Source: Mesorhizobium sp. AR10
GTDB taxonomy: Bacteria > Pseudomonadota > Alphaproteobacteria > Rhizobiales > Rhizobiaceae
Length of the DNA stretch: 64,000 nt
Direction: 5' to 3'
Assembly (NCBI RefSeq): GCF_024746795.1
Contig: NZ_CP080524.1
Coordinates: forward strand, 1,054,001 to 1,118,000
In this document: positions 62,970 through 64,000 of the stretch, in pieces
Layout of the letters: each line of letters starts with the position of its first letter
Numbering within the stretch: position 1 is the stretch's first letter
Program-made: the position numbers and the translations under genes
The notes under the pieces: generated by a model
Seen by the model: the letters and a program-made list of their open reading frames with translations, nothing else
Database searches by the model: none
Told to the model about the DNA's origin: nothing

Positions 62970-64000
62970 TTACCGCTGCGCCAGACGGCTGCTTTCCACC
63001 GCGATGCCGAGCAGCGCCTGCCGCGCCAGCGCGACGGATAGATCCGGCCGCCGGCGGGTTTGCAGCACCGCGGCCTGCAGCCTGGTCAGCGCGCGACCAA
63101 GCGCCTCGCCGCTCCAACGCTCCAGCGCCTTCTCCACCAGCTTGCGCCGCGAGAAAAACACCGGCGGGCGCGCTGCCGCGACGACCGAGGCAGCGTTGCG
63201 GCCGCCGGAATCCATCTGGCCGCGCATGGCCTGGATCGCCTGCAACTGCCGCATGGCCGAGGACAGCACCAGAAACGGCTGGCCGGACTGGCAATGGCGG
63301 GTGAAGGCGATGTCGAAATCGCTTACTTTTCCCTCGAGCAGCGCATCGACAGCGTCGTCGAAGGAGGCGCCGGAGACGTCGCCCGACATCGCCTTGACGT
63401 CGTCGAGACCGATTTCCTTCTGGCCGTTGCTGTAGAGAACCAGCTTTTCGATCTCGCCGCGCGACGCCAGCCGGTCGCCGCCGAGGTTGCGGCGCAGCGC
63501 CTGGCGGGCATCCAGTGCCATAGTCATGTTGGCCTTGCGCAATTCGTCATCGATGACGCCGTCAATGTCCCTTGCTTCATCGGCGTAGCAAGGCAGAGCC
63601 ATGGCGGTGTCGGCGGCCTCGACGATGGCGCGCAGGCCGGTCCCCTTCTTGAGATCGCCCGCCTCGATGAGAATGATCGCATCGCGGGGCGGTTCTGAGG
63701 TCAGCGCCTTGACGTCGTCGGCAAGCGCCTTCTGGCCGCTGGCATTGCGCACCCACAAAAGGCGGCGCTCTGAAAACATCGGCACGGTGCGGGCTTCGTC
63801 GAGCAGTCGGCCTTCGTCGCGGTCCACCTCCGAACCATCGAGCCGGACCACCGAGAACGGATCGTCGAGCGGCAGCCCGGTCTTGCCTGCAAACGCCTTG
63901 GCGCGCTCGGCGACTAGCCCGCGGTCGGGGCCGTAGAGCAGGACGATCGAGATGCGCGCGTCCGGCTTCGCCAGCCACGAATCGACTTCGAACGCTTTCT
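62970..64000 (-). CDS. holA: DNA polymerase III delta subunit (5' end outside the window)
   Basis: About 343 residues are visible; the start lies beyond 64000, and only a few N-terminal residues are missing, since KAFEVDSWLAKPDARISIVL is the usual HolA opening. LLYGPDRGLVAERAKAF, DEARTVPMFSERRLLWVRNA and the C-terminal collar-type helices (LTRLQAAVLQTRRRPDLSVALARQALLGIA) match HolA. It loads the sliding clamp as part of the clamp loader. It is convergent with parB and probably follows lptE outside the window, as is usual, though this cannot be seen. Confidence 0.9.
   Translation of the reverse strand, partial: KAFEVDSWLAKPDARISIVLLYGPDRGLVAERAKAFAGKTGLPLDDPFSVVRLDGSEVDRDEGRLLDEARTVPMFSERRLLWVRNASGQKALADDVKALTSEPPRDAIILIEAGDLKKGTGLRAIVEAADTAMALPCYADEARDIDGVIDDELRKANMTMALDARQALRRNLGGDRLASRGEIEKLVLYSNGQKEIGLDDVKAMSGDVSGASFDDAVDALLEGKVSDFDIAFTRHCQSGQPFLVLSSAMRQLQAIQAMRGQMDSGGRNAASVVAAARPPVFFSRRKLVEKALERWSGEALGRALTRLQAAVLQTRRRPDLSVALARQALLGIAVESSRLAQR

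Overview
The window reads as chromosomal DNA of a Mesorhizobium-like alphaproteobacterium (Hyphomicrobiales). The DNA is GC-rich, start codons are often GTG, and genes frequently overlap by 4 bp. It carries the core block typical of rhizobial chromosomes around the replication origin: dnaQ-coaE-aroE-maf-ppsR, then hemE-hemJ-rho, then mnmE-mnmG-rsmG-parA-parB-holA. The intergenic regions carry dispersed palindromic repeats of the rhizobial kind. The genus is inferred from gene order and repeats; no 16S rRNA gene is present.

Layout. 0-9.5 kb: a DCC thiol-disulfide protein, a DUF4166 dehydrogenase-like protein, a DGPF (YciI) protein with its ECF42-type sigma factor, a GST, cysK, a LysE exporter, a PQQ-type sugar dehydrogenase, a small protein and hrcA. 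9.6-25 kb: rph, a VOC protein, rdgB, a frameshifted hemW, an EamA transporter, rsmI-yraN, uppP, a GST resembling FzlA, queG, an SDR, mepA, glk, an MsbA-like ABC exporter, dapB, gpmA and tRNA-Leu(CAG). 25-31.3 kb: a TetR/GFA pair, a fusion of a cyclic-nucleotide-binding domain with a thioredoxin-reductase-like protein coupled to a bacterial UBP-type zinc finger protein, two small proteins, and an Asp/Glu racemase-like protein with a D-amino-acid dehydrogenase. 31.4-39.9 kb: a sulfur island with cystathionine gamma-lyase/synthase, cystathionine beta-synthase, an FAD/NAD(P) protein, an Rrf2 regulator and a divergent taurine/sulfonate ABC transporter. 40-47.4 kb: RlpA-like protein, intracellular PHB depolymerase, a BTLCP peptidase behind a CtrA-type site, an XRE regulator, Smr, mltA, a Tim44-like protein, fxsA and secB.

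47.4-64 kb is the replication and segregation region. Genes to the left of about 51.4 kb run leftward (dnaQ to ppsR) and genes to its right mostly run rightward (hemE to parB). The 391-bp ppsR-hemE gap contains DnaA boxes, an AT-rich segment and a tight cluster of GANTC (CcrM) sites, so I call it oriC. About 7-9 kb further right, parS-like sites lie between mnmE and mnmG and inside rsmG, just before parAB. Together these make an intact origin/centromere module. The window ends inside holA.

The least understood element is the cNMP-binding/thioredoxin-reductase-like fusion translationally coupled to a UBP-type zinc finger protein. Other notable points are the hemW frameshift, the three degenerate tandem parS copies, and a family of roughly 150-180 bp inverted-repeat elements, one of which appears to supply the Shine-Dalgarno of the next gene.
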